Source of the DNA: DSYU01 sp963827605
GTDB lineage: Bacteria; Chloroflexota; Anaerolineae; Anaerolineales; Anaerolineaceae
DNA: 64,000 nt
Assembly (NCBI GenBank): GCA_963827605.1
Contig: CAWHBK010000003.1
Coordinates: 310,001-374,000, forward strand
Direction: 5' to 3'
This document shows positions 43,271 to 52,240 of the stretch, piece by piece. Made by a program: the position numbers and the translations under genes. Each line of letters opens with the position of its first letter. Position 1 is the stretch's first letter. A model generated the notes under the pieces. The model did no database searches and was not told where the DNA came from. It worked only from the letters and a program-made list of their open reading frames with translations.

Positions 43271-43924
43271 ATGTTAATCCGAGAACGCATGTCTCATCCG
43301 GTAATCACCGTAAACGTTGAATCTTCCATGAAAGACGCGCTGGATAAGATGCGCAGGGAACACATCCGCCGGCTTCCAGTAATTAACAAGCGCGGCCAGG
43401 TGGTCGGGATTGTAACGGAAACCGATTTGGCCAAGGCATCCCCTTCCGAAGCGACCACGCTTAGTGTATATGAAGTACGCGAGCTAACCAGCAAGGTCAA
43501 AGTGGAAGAGATCATGACCGCCGATGTGGTAACCGTCACAGAGGATACGCCCATCGAAGAAGCCGCGCGTATCATGGCAGACTGTGATATCTCCGGACTG
43601 CCCGTAATGCGGGACGGCAAGCTGGTCGGACTGATTACTGAGACGGACATCTTCAAAATCTTCCTGGAATTGTTTGGCGCGCGGGAATCTGGAGTGCGCA
43701 TGACCGTGGAAGTTCCAAAGGCGCCCGGGCAGCTCGCAAAACTGACCAGGGCCATCTTCGAGTTGGGCGGCGATATTCTTGCTCTGGGTACCTTTATGGG
43801 CGAATCGAGCGAGACCGGTCAAATCACCGTAAAGGTGGATGGGGTTCCCATGGAAGCTCTGGTCGCCGCGGTTCGGCCGCTCGTGATCCGAATTGCGGAT
43901 GTTCGCGAGAGTGAAAAGAAATAG
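43271..43924 (+). CDS. CBS-domain pair with C-terminal ACT domain
   Basis: Regulatory protein of 217 residues. Two CBS domains (~1-60 and ~75-135) show M-S-H-P-V-I-T-V and M-T-A-D-V-V-T-V starts and G-I-V-T-E-T-D-L / G-L-I-T-E-T-D-I ends, which together form an adenosine-nucleotide site. An ACT-like domain (~143-210) may bind an amino acid. Related proteins resemble AcuB. AGGAGG lies 7 nt before the ATG. There is no catalytic domain, so it probably signals energy or amino-acid state to an unknown partner. Confidence 0.85.
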   Translation: MLIRERMSHPVITVNVESSMKDALDKMRREHIRRLPVINKRGQVVGIVTETDLAKASPSEATTLSVYEVRELTSKVKVEEIMTADVVTVTEDTPIEEAARIMADCDISGLPVMRDGKLVGLITETDIFKIFLELFGARESGVRMTVEVPKAPGQLAKLTRAIFELGGDILALGTFMGESSETGQITVKVDGVPMEALVAAVRPLVIRIADVRESEKK

Positions 43925-44081
43925 CGCTCAACCGGGTGGTTGAAAGCCTGCCCGATTAAGGTTTGCATCGCAGCTCCCCAAAAACACACTTTTTGGCTAT
44001 AATGGAGGCAGCGATAAAATTACTCGCGCGTTTTGCGTTGACCGGATTAATTGATTTCTAGAATAAAGGATTTGTTTTGCT

Positions 44082-44312
44082 ATGCCTCTTTATGAGTATA
44101 CCTGTAAAGACTGCGGGCACCATTTTGATGCGCTGCGCTCGATGAAGGATGCTGACAAGACCATCCAATGCCGGAGCTGCCATGGCGAGCATACTTCTCG
44201 CGCTTTATCCGTTTTCTTTGCCTCCTCGGAAGGCCGCGCTGTGGCGTCCAGCGGGGGCGGTTGCGGCGGATGTTCCGGCGGGAGCTGCTCCTCCTGCGGA
44301 AGCCATAATTAA
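44082..44312 (+). CDS. FmdB-family zinc ribbon protein
   Basis: Small protein of 76 residues beginning M-P-L-Y-E-Y-x-C, with C-K-D-C-G (~8-12) and C-R-S-C-H (~30-34), the paired knuckles of the FmdB/CxxC_CxxC_SSSS family. The tail is a Gly/Ser/Cys-rich G-G-C-G-G-C-S-G-G-S-C motif, typical of the longer members. Function in the family is unsettled (regulatory or metal-related). A TATAAT (43998-44003) lies 79 nt upstream without a clear -35 box. Confidence 0.87.
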   Translation: MPLYEYTCKDCGHHFDALRSMKDADKTIQCRSCHGEHTSRALSVFFASSEGRAVASSGGGCGGCSGGSCSSCGSHN

Positions 44313-44344
44313 ACCATCCATTGATCAAGCCTGAAACGCCACAA

Positions 44345-45211
44345 ATGAAAACTTTCGACAACAAGATTTCCCTTATTACCGGAGGATCCAGCGGTATTGG
44401 GCTTGCCCTGGCCAAAAAACTTGCTGCGCAAGGCGCGCATGTATGGATCCTGGCCCGTAATGCTGACAGATTGGATGCTGCATGCCAGGAAATCACGGCT
44501 GCCAGGCGCAATACCAGCCAGCGGGTTGGAACGATTGTCGCAGACGTCGCTGATAATGAACAAGTACAGGCGGCGCTGCTGAATTCTTCCACATCCATGG
44601 GTGCCCCTGATCTATTGGTAAATTGTGCTGGCATCACCCACCCGGGTTTTTTTGCCGAATTGGATCTGGATATCTTCCGTGCCCAAATGGAAACAAACTA
44701 TTTCGGGACGCTGAACGTTATCAAAGCGCTCCTTCCAGGGATGATCCAACGCCGGTCAGGTCACATCGTAAATGTTTCATCCTTAGCAGGTATGTTTGGC
44801 GTTTATGGTTATTCCGCCTATGGCCCAAGTAAATTTGCCATTCGCGGGTTGTCGGATACGTTGCGCTACGAGCTAAAAGAGCATGACATCCGCGTTTCGG
44901 TCGTCTTCCCACCCGACACGCAGACGCCCCAATTAGACTACGAAAAGCCCTTCAAACCGCCCCTCCTGGTGGAGCTTGATAAATCCAATAAAATATTGTC
45001 AGCCGATATGGTCGCTGAAGCAGTTCTGCAAGGCATTGCCCGCAAGCGCTATATCATCACCCCAGGGTTCGACAGCACGCTGTACTTTCAATTAACCAAT
45101 TTTTTTGGCCTTGTCTACCCGATCATGGATTTCATGATCGCTCAGGGCCAGCGCTCGCTGCGCAGCCGCGCGCACCTGGACGGCGCTGCAAAAGACGATC
45201 ACCGCCATTAG
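44345..45211 (+). CDS. Short-chain dehydrogenase, 3-ketodihydrosphingosine reductase-like
   Basis: Classical SDR of 288 residues. T-G-G-S-S-G-I-G (~13-20) binds the dinucleotide, N-C-A-G near residue 94 is the structural motif, and Ser plus Y-G-P-S-K (~158) complete the active site. The stretch V-V-F-P-P-D-T-Q-T-P-Q near residue 195 is characteristic of 3-ketodihydrosphingosine reductases, so a role in long-chain-base synthesis is possible. No serine palmitoyltransferase is in the window. A TTG at 44321 is an alternative start. The last 120 nt overlap the convergent heme A synthase gene. Confidence 0.78.
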   Translation: MKTFDNKISLITGGSSGIGLALAKKLAAQGAHVWILARNADRLDAACQEITAARRNTSQRVGTIVADVADNEQVQAALLNSSTSMGAPDLLVNCAGITHPGFFAELDLDIFRAQMETNYFGTLNVIKALLPGMIQRRSGHIVNVSSLAGMFGVYGYSAYGPSKFAIRGLSDTLRYELKEHDIRVSVVFPPDTQTPQLDYEKPFKPPLLVELDKSNKILSADMVAEAVLQGIARKRYIITPGFDSTLYFQLTNFFGLVYPIMDFMIAQGQRSLRSRAHLDGAAKDDHRH

Positions 45212-46093
45212 TACGTACGCAATCCATACCAGATTCGACACCAGCAGGTGCACAATCTGCATCCATACCGGCGCCAGCAGCGCAACATTGCTCACCCCGA
45301 GGATGATCTGCAAAACATACAGTCCGAACAGCGCATTGGTAATCGCTTCCATGCGCGGTTCGCTCAATTGGCGGCGCACAAAGAGCGTTACAAGGAACAG
45401 GTAAATTCCAGTCCCCACGGCGATCCCTGGGTGAAGAACCCGCATGCGGATCAGGAAATGGGCCGTGGGCGAAAAATCCTGCCGGAAACCTTCCGCCAGC
45501 GAGTTGGATGGAAACAAAGTATCGCCTAACGCGGTCACAGCCCCACTCGCGCCTAAAAGCAAAATAGCCAGCCCGCCAAGAATTACCAGCCAGCCCGAAA
45601 CCCCTTGCAGCCGCAATTTGTGCGGCTCGCCGTTTGTTGCCCACCAGGCGGTAATCGTGACCGCTGCCAGCAGCAAGAAAGTATTCACCAGGTGTACCGG
45701 CACCGAGACAGCCCGCGCCGCGGATGTATCCTTTGCCACCCACCCAAACAATACCAGGCTTGCCCCGACCAGCGCTTCCGTGATGGTAAAGAACATCGCC
45801 GCGGCGCTGCCCCAACGCAGTAGACTGCCTTTTGGATATTTTCGCCAGGCCCACACCAGTAAGATGACCACCAGGATTAACGCGATCCCGCTGGTCAGCC
45901 GGTGGGTTAATTCGATCACTGTCTCGATGCGCTCCGGGCGCGGGACGACTACCCCATTGCATAACGGCCAATGCGCCCCACAACCCGCCCCAGAACCTGT
46001 GGCGCGTACAAACGCCCCAAACAGGATCACAAACACGTTATATGCCAGAACAGCCCACGCGTATTTCGCAAACCGTGAAAGGGAAAGATTCAT
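45092..46093 (-). CDS. ctaA: Heme A synthase (CtaA/COX15 family)
   Basis: Eight-TM membrane protein of 333 residues that oxidises heme o to heme a for cytochrome oxidase. Conserved histidines are visible in G-A-H-W-P-L-C-N-G (~40), E-L-T-H-R-L-T-S-G (~62), V-P-V-H-L (~131), V-L-H-P-G (~217) and Q-I-V-H-L (~281), and a C-x6-C pair of the classical bacterial form is not obvious. It implies aerobic respiration, or at least an aa3-type oxidase. The C-terminus overlaps the convergent SDR gene by 120 nt. Confidence 0.88.
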   Translation of the reverse strand: MNLSLSRFAKYAWAVLAYNVFVILFGAFVRATGSGAGCGAHWPLCNGVVVPRPERIETVIELTHRLTSGIALILVVILLVWAWRKYPKGSLLRWGSAAAMFFTITEALVGASLVLFGWVAKDTSAARAVSVPVHLVNTFLLLAAVTITAWWATNGEPHKLRLQGVSGWLVILGGLAILLLGASGAVTALGDTLFPSNSLAEGFRQDFSPTAHFLIRMRVLHPGIAVGTGIYLFLVTLFVRRQLSEPRMEAITNALFGLYVLQIILGVSNVALLAPVWMQIVHLLVSNLVWIAYVLMAVIVFCSAVQVRAAAQRALALSDHEIHDRVDKAKKIG

Positions 46094-46261
46094 CCAGCAG
46101 TCCTTTGATCGAAATTATCCTTTATTCCCCCTGAATGATACGCCCATTAAACCAGATTGTGAAGGGCCTTAGGCATTGGGATCAACCCCAGCTTAGCGCG
46201 CTTCGTGACATTAGGCATTCTTCTTCATTGCCTTCCTCCCATATTGTCTGATAACTGCTTG

Positions 46262-46270
46262 TGTTATACT
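46262..46270 (+). promoter_or_regulatory. Extended -10 promoter for argF
   Basis: TGTTATACT (46262-46270) has the TGn extension and a near-consensus -10 box; TTGTCT lies 15 nt upstream (46244-46249) as a short-spaced -35. Two direct copies of TTAGGCATT (46169-46177 and 46211-46219), 42 nt apart, lie just upstream and might bind a regulator. Confidence 0.45.
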
Positions 46271-46316
46271 TTTAGACGGTAGGCTCACTTTTTATGACCC
46301 TTTATGAGGAACTCGT

Positions 46317-47247
46317 ATGAAAAATGATTTCATCGCCGTTGCCGACTTTTCCGCGGCAGAGTTGCAAAGCATGCTTGACCTGGCTGTTGCGTTAAAGAAG
46401 GAATTAAAAGCGGGTGGCAACCAGCCCCTTCTGAAAGGCAAAGTGCTGGGCATGATCTTCCAAAAGCCAAGCCTGCGCACGCGCGTGAGTTTTGATATGG
46501 CGATGCGCCAGCTGGGCGGCGATGCCCTCTACCTTTCGCCAAATGAGATCGGGCTTGGGACAGCGCGAGTCGATCGCGGATGTTGCGCGGGTTCTGTCCG
46601 GGTATGTCGATGCCATTATGGCGCGTGTCTTCGATCACGAACACGTTCTTGACCTGGCGCATTGGGCAGATGTCCCGGTGATCAATGGTCTGAGCGACTA
46701 CAACCACCCCTGCCAGGCCATGGCGGATGCCTTGACCATCCAGGAGAAATTTGGCAATCTCAAAGGCCTGAATGTTACCTATATTGGGGATGGCAACAAC
46801 GTGGCCGTTTCGCTGCTGCACATCTGCGCCAAACTTGGCGCCAATTTCACCATCGCCAGCCCCGCGGATTATGATATCAATCCCCAGGCAGTCGCAGCTG
46901 GGCGAACAATTTGCCAAAGCAGACCGGCAGCAAGATTTGCCAGCTGCGCGACCCGCATGAAGCGGTCAAAGGCGCCCAGGTAATCTATACCGATACCTGG
47001 ACCAGCATGGGCCAGGAGGCCGAATCAAAAAAACGCGAGCAAGTCTTCCCACCCTACCAGGTGAATGCCCGGCTGGTTTCTGAGGCAGACGCCGGATGTG
47101 ATCGTCATGCACTGCCTGCCCGCCCACCGCGGGCAGGAAATCACCGATGAAGTGGCCGATGGCCCGCATTCTGTCTTGTTCCCACAGGCACACAACCGTA
47201 TGCACGCACAAAAAGCCATTCTCGCCCGAGTTTTTGGGGTAGCATAA
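46317..47247 (+). pseudogene. argF: Ornithine carbamoyltransferase, broken by four single-base insertions
   Basis: The enzyme joins ornithine and carbamoyl phosphate to citrulline. All family landmarks are present but spread over three frames: the carbamoyl-phosphate motif S-L-R-T-R (~53), H-P-C-Q-A-M-A-D (~132), the Q-T-G-S-K and D-T-W-T-S-M-G-Q segment and the C-terminal H-C-L-P-A-H-R-G. Removing one base near 46560-46564, 46900-46902, 46916-46919 and 47087 gives a continuous protein of normal length (~308). Each change is a +1. GAGGA precedes the ATG. Sequence error is more likely than true decay because every conserved residue survives. Confidence 0.85.
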
Positions 47248-47251
47248 ACCT

Positions 47252-48459
47252 ATGTTGAATACAAATGAATTTATCGCGCTGGAAGAGCAGTACGGCGCGC
47301 ACAATTACCATCCCCTGGATGTCGTTCTTGACCCGTGGCGAAGGCGTCTGGGTTTAGGACGTCGATGGGAACCAATACCTCGATTGCCTGAGCGCGTATT
47401 CGGCGCTCAACCAGGGCCACGTTCACCCGAAGATCCTGGCTGCCCTGGTCGAACAGGCCAGCAAGATTACCCTCACCTCGCGCGCCTTCCGCAATGACCA
47501 GCTGCCCCTGTTCTACAAACAGCTCTCGGATCTGACCGGTTACGACATGTCGCTGCCGATGAATCAGCGGCGCTGAAGCGGTTGAAACTGCCGTCAAGCT
47601 GGCTCGCAAATGGGCCTATGAGGTAAAGAAAGTGCCCAAACACCAGGCCGAGATTATCGTCGCCGCGGGAAATTTCCACGGGCGCACCACCACCATCATC
47701 TCTTTCTCCACCGAGCCTTCCTACCGGGATGATTTTGGACCCTTCACGCCGGGCTTTATCGCCGTCCCGTATGGGGATGCCGCCGCCCTGGAAAAAGCCA
47801 TCACCCCCAACACGGCTGCCTTTCTGGTGGAACCGATCCAGGGTGAAGCCGGCGTGATCATCCCACCCGCCGGGTATCTGAAACAGGTCGCGGAAATTTG
47901 CGCGCAGAATAACGTTCTTCTGATCGCGGATGAAATTCAGACCGGGCTGGGACGCACCGGCAAGATGTTCGCCAGCGAGCATGAAAACGTTCGCCCGGAT
48001 ATCGTCATCATCGGCAAAGCGCTTGGGGGCGGGTTTTACCCCATTTCCGCCGTTCTGGCCGACGCGTCCATCCTTGGCCTGTTCACCCCGGGCGAGCACG
48101 GCTCCACCTTTGGCGGCAACCCGCTGGCCGCGGCCGTCGCGCGCTCCGCGTTGTCTGTGCTGGTGGAAGAAAACTTGATCGAAAATTCCGCCGTGCAAGG
48201 CGAATATTTCATGGAACAGCTGGCCGAAATCCCCAGCCCATGGGTGAAAGAGGTCCGCGGGCGAGGCCTGCTCATCGGTGTGGAGTTGAAGAAAGAATCC
48301 GGCGGTGCGCGGCGTTTCTGCGAGAACCTGATGCGCAATGGGATCTTGTGCAAAGAGACCCACGAAAATGTCATCCGCTTTGCCCCACCGCTGATTATCG
48401 ATCGCAGCACCATCGACTGGGCTCTGCCCAGGATCCGCGCGGCCCTCAACATCAAATAA
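47252..48459 (+). pseudogene. rocD: Ornithine aminotransferase, broken by two insertions and an amber codon
   Basis: PLP enzyme that converts ornithine and 2-oxoglutarate to glutamate semialdehyde. The N-terminus Y-G-A-H-N-Y-H-P-L is diagnostic for RocD rather than ArgD, and D-E-I-Q-T-G-L-G-R-T-G-K and the PLP lysine in I-I-G-K-A-L-G-G-G are intact. Frame breaks lie near 47325-47330 and 47563-47566 (both +1). A TAG at 47355-47357 stands where Trp is expected in V-W-V-W-D. From 47632 on the frame is open to the stop. It lies 4 nt after argF, so ornithine would be a branch point between the two. Confidence 0.85.
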
Positions 48460-48477
48460 ACCAGGAGGAACCAGGCT

Positions 48478-49789
48478 ATGGATTGGGAGAATATCTACCA
48501 GTCGCGCGTGGTCACTGCCGAAGAAGCTGTTCGCGCAATCCAGTCCGGTAACCGAATTTTTCTTACCGGTAACTGCTCGGTACCCCGAAAGCTGCTCAAA
48601 GCGCTGATCGAGTATGCGCCCAATTTGCGCGATGTTGAGATCTGCCAGGCCCTCACCGTAGCGGGATCCGAATATGTTGCGCCGGAAATGGAAGGGCATC
48701 TGCGGGTGAATTCGCTGTTTATCAGCAGCAACGTGCGCAAGGCCATCCAGGAAGGCCGGGCCGATTTCACCCCGGTCCTGCTTTCTGAGTTCCCGCTGCT
48801 CTTTAAGAAAGGCGTCTTGCCGGTGGATGTGGCCTTTGTTCACATCTCCCCTCCCGACCAGCATGGCTACTGTACCCTCGGCATCGAAGCCGGTCTGACG
48901 CGCTCAGCCGCGGATGCGGCGAAAATGGTGATCGCCGAGGTCAACCAGCAGATGCCGCGCACGCACGGCGAAACCTTGATCCACGTCAGCGACCTGGATT
49001 ACATCATCCCGGTGGATTACCCGCTGTCCGAGCTGTCCATGAATGAAGAAGGTTGTAGTGATGTTTGCGCGAAGATCGCCTGTCTGATCGCCGAGCGCAT
49101 CCCCGACGGTGCGACCCTGCAGACCGGCATCGGCGCGATCCCAGACACGGTCCTGCGCTTCTTGCAAGACAAGAAAGACCTGGCGGTGCATTCCGAGCTG
49201 TTCTCGGATGGTATCATTGACCTGGTCGAAGCCGGCGTGATTACCGGTGCCCGAAAAACGCTCCATCCCGGAAAAATTATTGCCGGTTTTATGCTTGGTA
49301 CGCGCCGCTTGTATGAATGGGCTAACGATTTTCCCATGATCGAGCTGCACCGCACCGAATATGTCAACAATCCCTTCACCATCGCCCAGAACACCCGCAT
49401 GGTCGCCATGAATTCGGCCATTGAAATTGATCTCACCGGCCAGGTGTGCGCCGACAGCATCGGTCCCAAAATGTATTCCGGTGTCGGCGGGCAGCTTGAT
49501 TTCATTTATGGCGCAAGCATGTCCGAAGGCGGGCTGCCCATCATCGCTTTGCCATCCACCAGCACGCTGCGGGATGGGTCTGTGGTCAGCCGGATGGTGC
49601 AATATGCTCAAACCAGGCGCGGGTGTTACTACCTCCCGCAACCACGTTCACTACGTGGTCACCGAATTTGGCATGGTCGATCTGTACGGTAAATCGCTCC
49701 GCCAGCGCGCTCAACTGTTGATCTCAATCGCGCACCCTGATTTCCGGCCCGAGTTAACGAACCAGGCAAAAAAATTGAATTATATCTAG
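48478..49789 (+). CDS. Acetyl-CoA hydrolase/4-hydroxybutyrate CoA-transferase family (one frameshift)
   Basis: CoA-transferase that moves CoA between acetyl-CoA and a short-chain acid, or hydrolyses it. The catalytic Glu is in H-S-E-L-F-S-D-G (~241), with G-I-G-A-I-P-D-T (~219) and G-V-G-G-Q-L-D-F (~338) as expected. The frame called from 48478 ends at 49692 with unrelated residues; a +1 base at about 49602-49604 shifts the tail (S-R-N-H-V-H-Y-V-V-T-E-F-G) into the frame ending at 49789. Corrected length ~436 is normal. AGGAGG precedes the ATG. It fits fermentation or acid re-assimilation. Confidence 0.85.
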
Positions 49790-49799
49790 CGCCGTACCC

Positions 49800-49828
49800 A
49801 TTCCCACAGGCCGTTGGTTTGTGGGAAT
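49800..49828 (+). terminator. Weak hairpin between CoA-transferase and pyruvate kinase genes
   Basis: ATTCCCACA (49800-49808) and TGTGGGAAT (49820-49828) form a 9-bp stem with an 11-nt loop. No T-tract follows. It sits just before the pyk ribosome site and may be a partial terminator or a translational element. Confidence 0.35.
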
Positions 49829-49849
49829 ATCCTTTCCAGGGGAAACATT

Positions 49850-51325
49850 ATGCATCGCATGTCGAAAATTGTCGCCACCATTGGGCCGGCCAGCCGTGAC
49901 CGGGAAACACTTACCCGCATGCTTCAAGCAGGGATGGATGTTGCCCGTCTGAACTTTTCCCATGGCACGTATGAGGAACACAGCCAGCTAATTCAGCTGT
50001 TACGCGAGCTGTCCACGGAGATGAACAAACCCCTGACCATTCTGCAGGATTTGCAGGGGCCCAAACTGCGCGTTGGCGACCTGCCGGGCGGGCAGGTACA
50101 ACTTACCCCGGGTGAGTTGATTGTCCTGTCTTCGAATACGACCGCGGCAAAACAGGATCTGAATTACGCCGATAAAGAGATCATCCCCTTTGATGTACCG
50201 GATCTTGAAAAAAGCGTTGGTCCGGGGAACCACATCTTGATGGATGATGGCGCATTAGAAATTGAAGTGGTAGGCGTGAGCCCCAATTCCGTGGAAGCGC
50301 GTGTGATTCTGGGCGGGCCGTTGAAATCCCACAAGGGTGTCAATCTGCCCCGCGCCAACCTCACTATCCCCGGTTTCACGGACAAAGACCGGGCCGATTT
50401 GAAGTTTGGCATTCAGGCCGGGGTAGACGTTGTGGCAATCTCCTTTGTCCGCAACAAAGAAGATGTCGAGACGGTCCGGGCAGCGATCCAGGAATTCGCG
50501 CGCGAATTCTCGCCCCAGGCCGCCAACACCCCCATTATCGCAAAGATCGAGCTGCCAGAAGCTGTGGAGAACTTGCACGAGATCATTCATACTGCCGACG
50601 GGGTGATGGTTGCGCGCGGTGACCTGGGCATCGAAATGTCGCCTCAGGTGGTGCCAAACATCCAGAAACAGATCATCGAAATAGCCAACCGGCATGCCAA
50701 AATGGTGATTACTGCCACCCAGATGCTCGAATCGATGATCCATAACCCCCGGCCCACGCGCGCGGAAGCCTCCGATGTGGCCAATGCCATCTTCGACGGC
50801 TCCGATGCGGTGATGCTTTCTGGGGAAACCGCCGCGGGTCAGTACCCGGTAGAGAGCATTACCATCATGGACGCGATCGTCCAGGAGGCCGAAGCCCATT
50901 ACGATCGCTGGGGCATCTACCAGAAATTCCCCGATGAAGTCACCGCCCAAACCGATGCTCTCTCGATCACCCGGGCCGCCCGCGAGTTAGCGCACGACCG
51001 GGACGTGTCGGCAGTCGCCGTATTTACCGAAACGGGCCGCACCGCGTTATTCATGGCAAAGACGCGCCCAAACGTGCCCATCCTCGCCTTTACCCCGGAA
51101 GTGCGTACCTTCCGCCGCATGGGGCTTTTTTGGGGCGTGACACCTTTCCTGGTGCCGTTTGCCACCACGGTCGAAACCATGCTCGCGCACGTGGAAACCG
51201 CCCTGCTGGCCTCCTCCGACCTGACTCCCGGCCAGCAGGTGGTGCTTATCTCCGGCTTCCCGGTTGGCATGATGCGCGAACCAAACTTCGCGCTGCTGTA
51301 TACCATTGGCTCAGTTTTAAAATAG
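49850..51325 (+). CDS. pyk: Pyruvate kinase
   Basis: Last step of glycolysis, phosphoenolpyruvate plus ADP to pyruvate plus ATP. The 491-residue protein has K-I-V-A-T-I-G-P-A-S at the N-terminus, R-L-N-F-S-H-G (~32), the catalytic-site block with K-I-E and the M-V-A-R-G-D-L-G-I-E segment (~260), and the full T-Q-M-L-E-S-M signature. The C-terminal allosteric domain is present. The ATG at 49850 follows AGGGGA and gives the normal start; an in-frame start at 49814 is unlikely. Confidence 0.96.
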   Translation: MHRMSKIVATIGPASRDRETLTRMLQAGMDVARLNFSHGTYEEHSQLIQLLRELSTEMNKPLTILQDLQGPKLRVGDLPGGQVQLTPGELIVLSSNTTAAKQDLNYADKEIIPFDVPDLEKSVGPGNHILMDDGALEIEVVGVSPNSVEARVILGGPLKSHKGVNLPRANLTIPGFTDKDRADLKFGIQAGVDVVAISFVRNKEDVETVRAAIQEFAREFSPQAANTPIIAKIELPEAVENLHEIIHTADGVMVARGDLGIEMSPQVVPNIQKQIIEIANRHAKMVITATQMLESMIHNPRPTRAEASDVANAIFDGSDAVMLSGETAAGQYPVESITIMDAIVQEAEAHYDRWGIYQKFPDEVTAQTDALSITRAARELAHDRDVSAVAVFTETGRTALFMAKTRPNVPILAFTPEVRTFRRMGLFWGVTPFLVPFATTVETMLAHVETALLASSDLTPGQQVVLISGFPVGMMREPNFALLYTIGSVLK

Positions 51326-51344
51326 GTTTCTGGCCGCTAACCTT

Positions 51345-52187
51345 ATGTACACCACTATAATCTCAACCGAAGCGCTTTCCAACCACCTGAATGACCCCGA
51401 CTGGGTCATAGTCGACTGCCGTTTCGACCTTGCCAAACCCGACTGGGGTTTTACCAGCTATCAGGAAGCCCATATTCCAGGCGCTGGCTATGCGCATCTC
51501 GACCACGACCTGGCCGGTCCCGTCACCCCACAAACCGGTCGTCACCCACTGCCGGACGTGTCGGAGATGGCCGGCCGGCTAGGATATTGGGGCATCCGCC
51601 AGGATACCCAGGTGGTGGTTTACGATACTGCCGGCGGCGCCTTTGCCGGCCGCTTGTGGTGGTTATTGCGCTTCCTGGGTCACCCGCGGGCTGCGGTGCT
51701 GGATGGCGGTTTTCAGAAATGGCAGCGCGAGTCCAGGCTGGTCAACAGCGGTGTCGAGCGCCGGGAGCCGGTGATTTTCACGCCGCAGCCGGATTGGTCT
51801 ATGGTCGTCTTTGCCGGGGATGTTGAGCGCATCCGCCAGGACCCCGCCTACCGCCTGGTAGATGCCCGTTCCGCCGAGCGCTACCGCGGCGAAAAGGAAC
51901 CCATCGATCCGGTAGCCGGGCATATCCCGGGTGCGGTCAACCGTTTCCACGGCCAGAACCTCACCCCGGAGGGCGTTTTCCTGCCACCGGAAAAGCTTCG
52001 CGCGGAATTCGAAGCCCTGGTCGGAAATACCCCCTCGGAAAATGTGGTCGTCTACTGCGGCTCTGGGGTAACTTCCATCCACCATATTCTTGCCATGCAG
52101 CTGACCGGCCTGCCCGGCGCGCGCCTGTATGTTGGTTCCTGGAGCGAGTGGATCCGCGATCCAAAGCGTGCAAAAGATCCAGCCTAA
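51345..52187 (+). CDS. sseA: Thiosulfate/3-mercaptopyruvate sulfurtransferase
   Basis: Two-domain rhodanese of 280 residues. The C-terminal domain has the active-site Cys in Y-C-G-S-G-V-T (~231), the loop of mercaptopyruvate/thiosulfate sulfurtransferases; the N-terminal rhodanese domain is the usual inactive one with H-I-P-G-A near residue 44. It moves sulfane sulfur to an acceptor. It starts 19 nt after pyk and is followed by a terminator, so the two may share a transcript. The gene symbol marks the family. Confidence 0.88.
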   Translation: MYTTIISTEALSNHLNDPDWVIVDCRFDLAKPDWGFTSYQEAHIPGAGYAHLDHDLAGPVTPQTGRHPLPDVSEMAGRLGYWGIRQDTQVVVYDTAGGAFAGRLWWLLRFLGHPRAAVLDGGFQKWQRESRLVNSGVERREPVIFTPQPDWSMVVFAGDVERIRQDPAYRLVDARSAERYRGEKEPIDPVAGHIPGAVNRFHGQNLTPEGVFLPPEKLRAEFEALVGNTPSENVVVYCGSGVTSIHHILAMQLTGLPGARLYVGSWSEWIRDPKRAKDPA

Positions 52188-52200
52188 AGTCGTGTTCTAA

Positions 52201-52233
52201 AAAGTCCCCGGCGCAGCGCCGGGGACTTTTTTG
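52201..52233. terminator. Bidirectional intrinsic terminator
   Basis: AAAAGTCCCCGGC (52201-52213) pairs with GCCGGGGACTTTT (52219-52231) around a 5-nt loop and runs into T residues to 52233. The A-tract on the left gives a T-tract on the other strand, so it serves both the sulfurtransferase and the convergent oxidoreductase genes. Confidence 0.92.
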
Positions 52234-52240
52234 TACTTTA

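Noticed and set aside
46317..47247. Programmed frameshifting in argF
   Set aside because: Four shifts in one enzyme of a family never known to use recoding, with no consistent slippery sequence. Base errors fit better.
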